64,000 bases of DNA from Chroococcus sp. FPU101 (GTDB lineage: Bacteria > Cyanobacteriota > Cyanobacteriia > Cyanobacteriales > Microcystaceae): NCBI RefSeq assembly GCF_017312365.1, contig NZ_BLJI01000002.1, positions 1-64,000 of the forward strand, written 5' to 3'. Of this stretch, positions 62,519 to 64,000 are shown piece by piece; the first letter of the stretch is position 1, and each line of letters starts with the position of its first letter. The notes under the pieces were generated by a model. That model saw nothing but the letters and a program-made list of their open reading frames with translations, made no database searches and had not been told where the DNA came from. Both the position numbers and the translations under genes were made by a program.

Positions 62519-63904
62519 ATGACGCATCGTATCGAAAAAGACAGTATGGGTGAGATCGAAGTGGAAAACGATCGCTACTGGGGCGCACAAACACAACGTT
62601 CTTTGATTCATTTTGATATCGGTAATGATCAGATGCACCCAGAATTGATCCGCGCTTTTGGTATCCTAAAAAAAGCCGCAGCAATGGTGAATCATGATTT
62701 AGGAAAACTTCCCACAGAACAAGCACAATTAATTATATCTGTTGCGGATGAGGTGATAGAAGGGAAATTAATGGATCATTTTCCCTTAAGAGTTTGGCAA
62801 ACGGGAAGTGGCACCCAAACTAATATGAACGTTAATGAAGTGATCGCCAATCGTGCGATAGAATTAGCGGGTGGAACGATGGGCAGTAAAAAACCGATCC
62901 ATCCGAATGATCACGTTAATATGTCCCAATCTTCTAATGATACTTTCCCGACGGCGATGCACATTGTCGCGGCTACAGAAATTATTAATCAACTCATTCC
63001 TAATGTTAGTCAATTACGGGATGCGATCGCACAAAAAGCCGAAGAATTTCAAAATATTATTAAAATCGGTCGCACTCACTTAATGGATGCGGTACCTTTA
63101 ACCTTGGGACAAGAATTTTCAGGATATGTCGCCCAATTAGACCAAAGTATCCAACGAATTAAAAATAGTTTACCTGATTTATATGAATTGGCTCTCGGTG
63201 GAACCGCAGTCGGAACAGGTCTAAATACTCATCCCGAATTTGCTCAACGTTCTGCCGAAAAGATTGCTTTATTGACGGGACTACCTTTCACTAGCGCACC
63301 GAATAAATTTGCAGCTTTAGCAAGTCATGATGCTCTAGTTGCAACCAGTGGTACCCTCAAAACCATAGCCTGTTCCTTGATGAAAATTGCGAATGATATT
63401 CGTTGGTTAGGATCAGGGCCTAGATGTGGCTTAGGTGAATTAATTTTACCTGAAAATGAACCTGGTTCCTCGATTATGCCTGGAAAAGTCAACCCGACAC
63501 AAAGCGAGGCGATGACGATGGTTTGTCTACAGGTCATCGGGAATGATACCACAATAGCGATCGCAGGTACACAGGGAAATTTTGAATTAAATGTCTTTAA
63601 GCCTGTGATGATTCATAATTTGTTACACTCAATTGATTTATTAGCAGATGCTTGCCGTTCTTTCAAGGAACATTTAGTCATCGGTATTCAACCTAATCAT
63701 CAACAGATTGAGTATTATCTAGAAAATTCCTTGATGTTAGTTACAGCCTTAAACCCTCATATCGGCTATGAGAATGCCGCGACAGTTGCTAAAAAAGCTC
63801 ATGCAGAAGGAAAAACTCTAAAACAAGCTTGTTTAGAATTAGGTTTTTTAACCTCCGAAGAGTTTGAACAATGGGTTAGACCCGAAAAAATGATTAATCC
63901 GTAG
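62519..63904 (+). CDS. fumC: Class II fumarate hydratase
   Basis: The 461-residue enzyme interconverts fumarate and malate in the TCA cycle. Its start is [28 protein letters not shown], the conserved fumarase/aspartase opening. [41 protein letters not shown] and the signature [13 protein letters not shown] follow. I chose ATG 62519 because the upstream frame to 62495 adds eight unrelated residues. The gene stands alone, facing away from the 53-62 kb operon. Confidence 0.96.
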   Translation: MTHRIEKDSMGEIEVENDRYWGAQTQRSLIHFDIGNDQMHPELIRAFGILKKAAAMVNHDLGKLPTEQAQLIISVADEVIEGKLMDHFPLRVWQTGSGTQTNMNVNEVIANRAIELAGGTMGSKKPIHPNDHVNMSQSSNDTFPTAMHIVAATEIINQLIPNVSQLRDAIAQKAEEFQNIIKIGRTHLMDAVPLTLGQEFSGYVAQLDQSIQRIKNSLPDLYELALGGTAVGTGLNTHPEFAQRSAEKIALLTGLPFTSAPNKFAALASHDALVATSGTLKTIACSLMKIANDIRWLGSGPRCGLGELILPENEPGSSIMPGKVNPTQSEAMTMVCLQVIGNDTTIAIAGTQGNFELNVFKPVMIHNLLHSIDLLADACRSFKEHLVIGIQPNHQQIEYYLENSLMLVTALNPHIGYENAATVAKKAHAEGKTLKQACLELGFLTSEEFEQWVRPEKMINP

Positions 63905-64000
63905 CAAGAAGGTCAAAAAATGTTGAAAAATTTCTCAAGTATGTTAGAATAACGAATAGAGAAATAAACTCGGTGTCCAAGCTCGGTGTCAGTGTTAACT

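Noticed and set aside
1-64000. tRNA, rRNA, CRISPR arrays or complete insertion sequences
   Set aside because: I looked for T-loop motifs, spaced repeats and transposase motifs and saw none that hold up by eye; a covariance-model scan would be needed to exclude small RNAs.
1-64000. Using every GTA-N8-TAC match as an NtcA site
   Set aside because: About fifteen are expected by chance in 64 kb; only those with supporting spacing, promoter or context were kept.

Overview
The window is chromosomal DNA from a low-GC cyanobacterium, probably unicellular. The evidence is a phycocyanobilin lyase pair (cpcE/cpcF), an acyl-lipid desaturase, several cyanobacterial DUF families (3110, 3598, 4278, 4332), HIP1 octamers (GCGATCGC) in many genes, a cyanobacterial glutamine riboswitch and NtcA-type boxes (GTA-N8-TAC). 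I cannot name the genus. I saw no rRNA, tRNA, CRISPR array or intact transposase.

Layout. 0-4.5 kb: the end of a multi-PAS hybrid histidine kinase, cut by the left edge. 4.5-16.4 kb: mostly housekeeping genes (methionine gamma-lyase-like protein, desC, cofG, pheS, nitrilase-like amidase, panD) with small conserved proteins. 15.3-25.3 kb: two minus-strand operons that look like one nitrogen-scavenging system. They hold two isochorismatase-fold amidohydrolases, a stand-alone allophanate-hydrolase C-terminal-like domain, and a complete BMP-type ABC importer. Both operons have a GTA-N8-TAC box and an identical 16-mer at the same spacing upstream. Between them lie coq4, a pterin dehydratase, marC and several decayed gene fragments. 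25.3-31.8 kb: NDP-sugar synthase, a DUF4278 gene under a glutamine riboswitch with an NtcA box over its promoter, an iron operon (ferritin-like, FTR1), rpsF and a fumarylacetoacetase-family gene. 31.9-38.2 kb: a frameshifted pentapeptide-repeat gene, a TPR protein and four genes too short for a usual ORF cutoff.

38.4-47.6 kb: a STAND-type NB-ARC/WD40 protein with 14 blades, cpcF/cpcE, then a co-directional run (DUF3110, murQ, site-2 protease, ABC ATPase, GNAT). 47.6-50.6 kb: an HpaII-like methyltransferase and endonuclease in one polypeptide, flanked by two copies of the 3' end of the ABC gene, followed by remnants. 50.6-53.1 kb: ilvH, an alpha/beta hydrolase and infC.

53.1-62.3 kb is the most unusual region. 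It is a tightly packed minus-strand operon encoding a winged-helix protein, an AAA-type ATPase (broken by one in-frame stop), a DEDD exonuclease, an FtsK-type translocase with a dead RecB-like domain, a kinase/trypsin-like protease fusion, and an intact RecB/Cas4-like nuclease. YbjN-like and RecB-like modules are shared between its proteins, which suggests one machine acting on DNA. I propose it as an uncharacterised defence or DNA-processing system. fumC closes the window.

At least five genes are broken by a single frameshift or stop. These may be real decay or sequencing error, and the sequence alone cannot tell.
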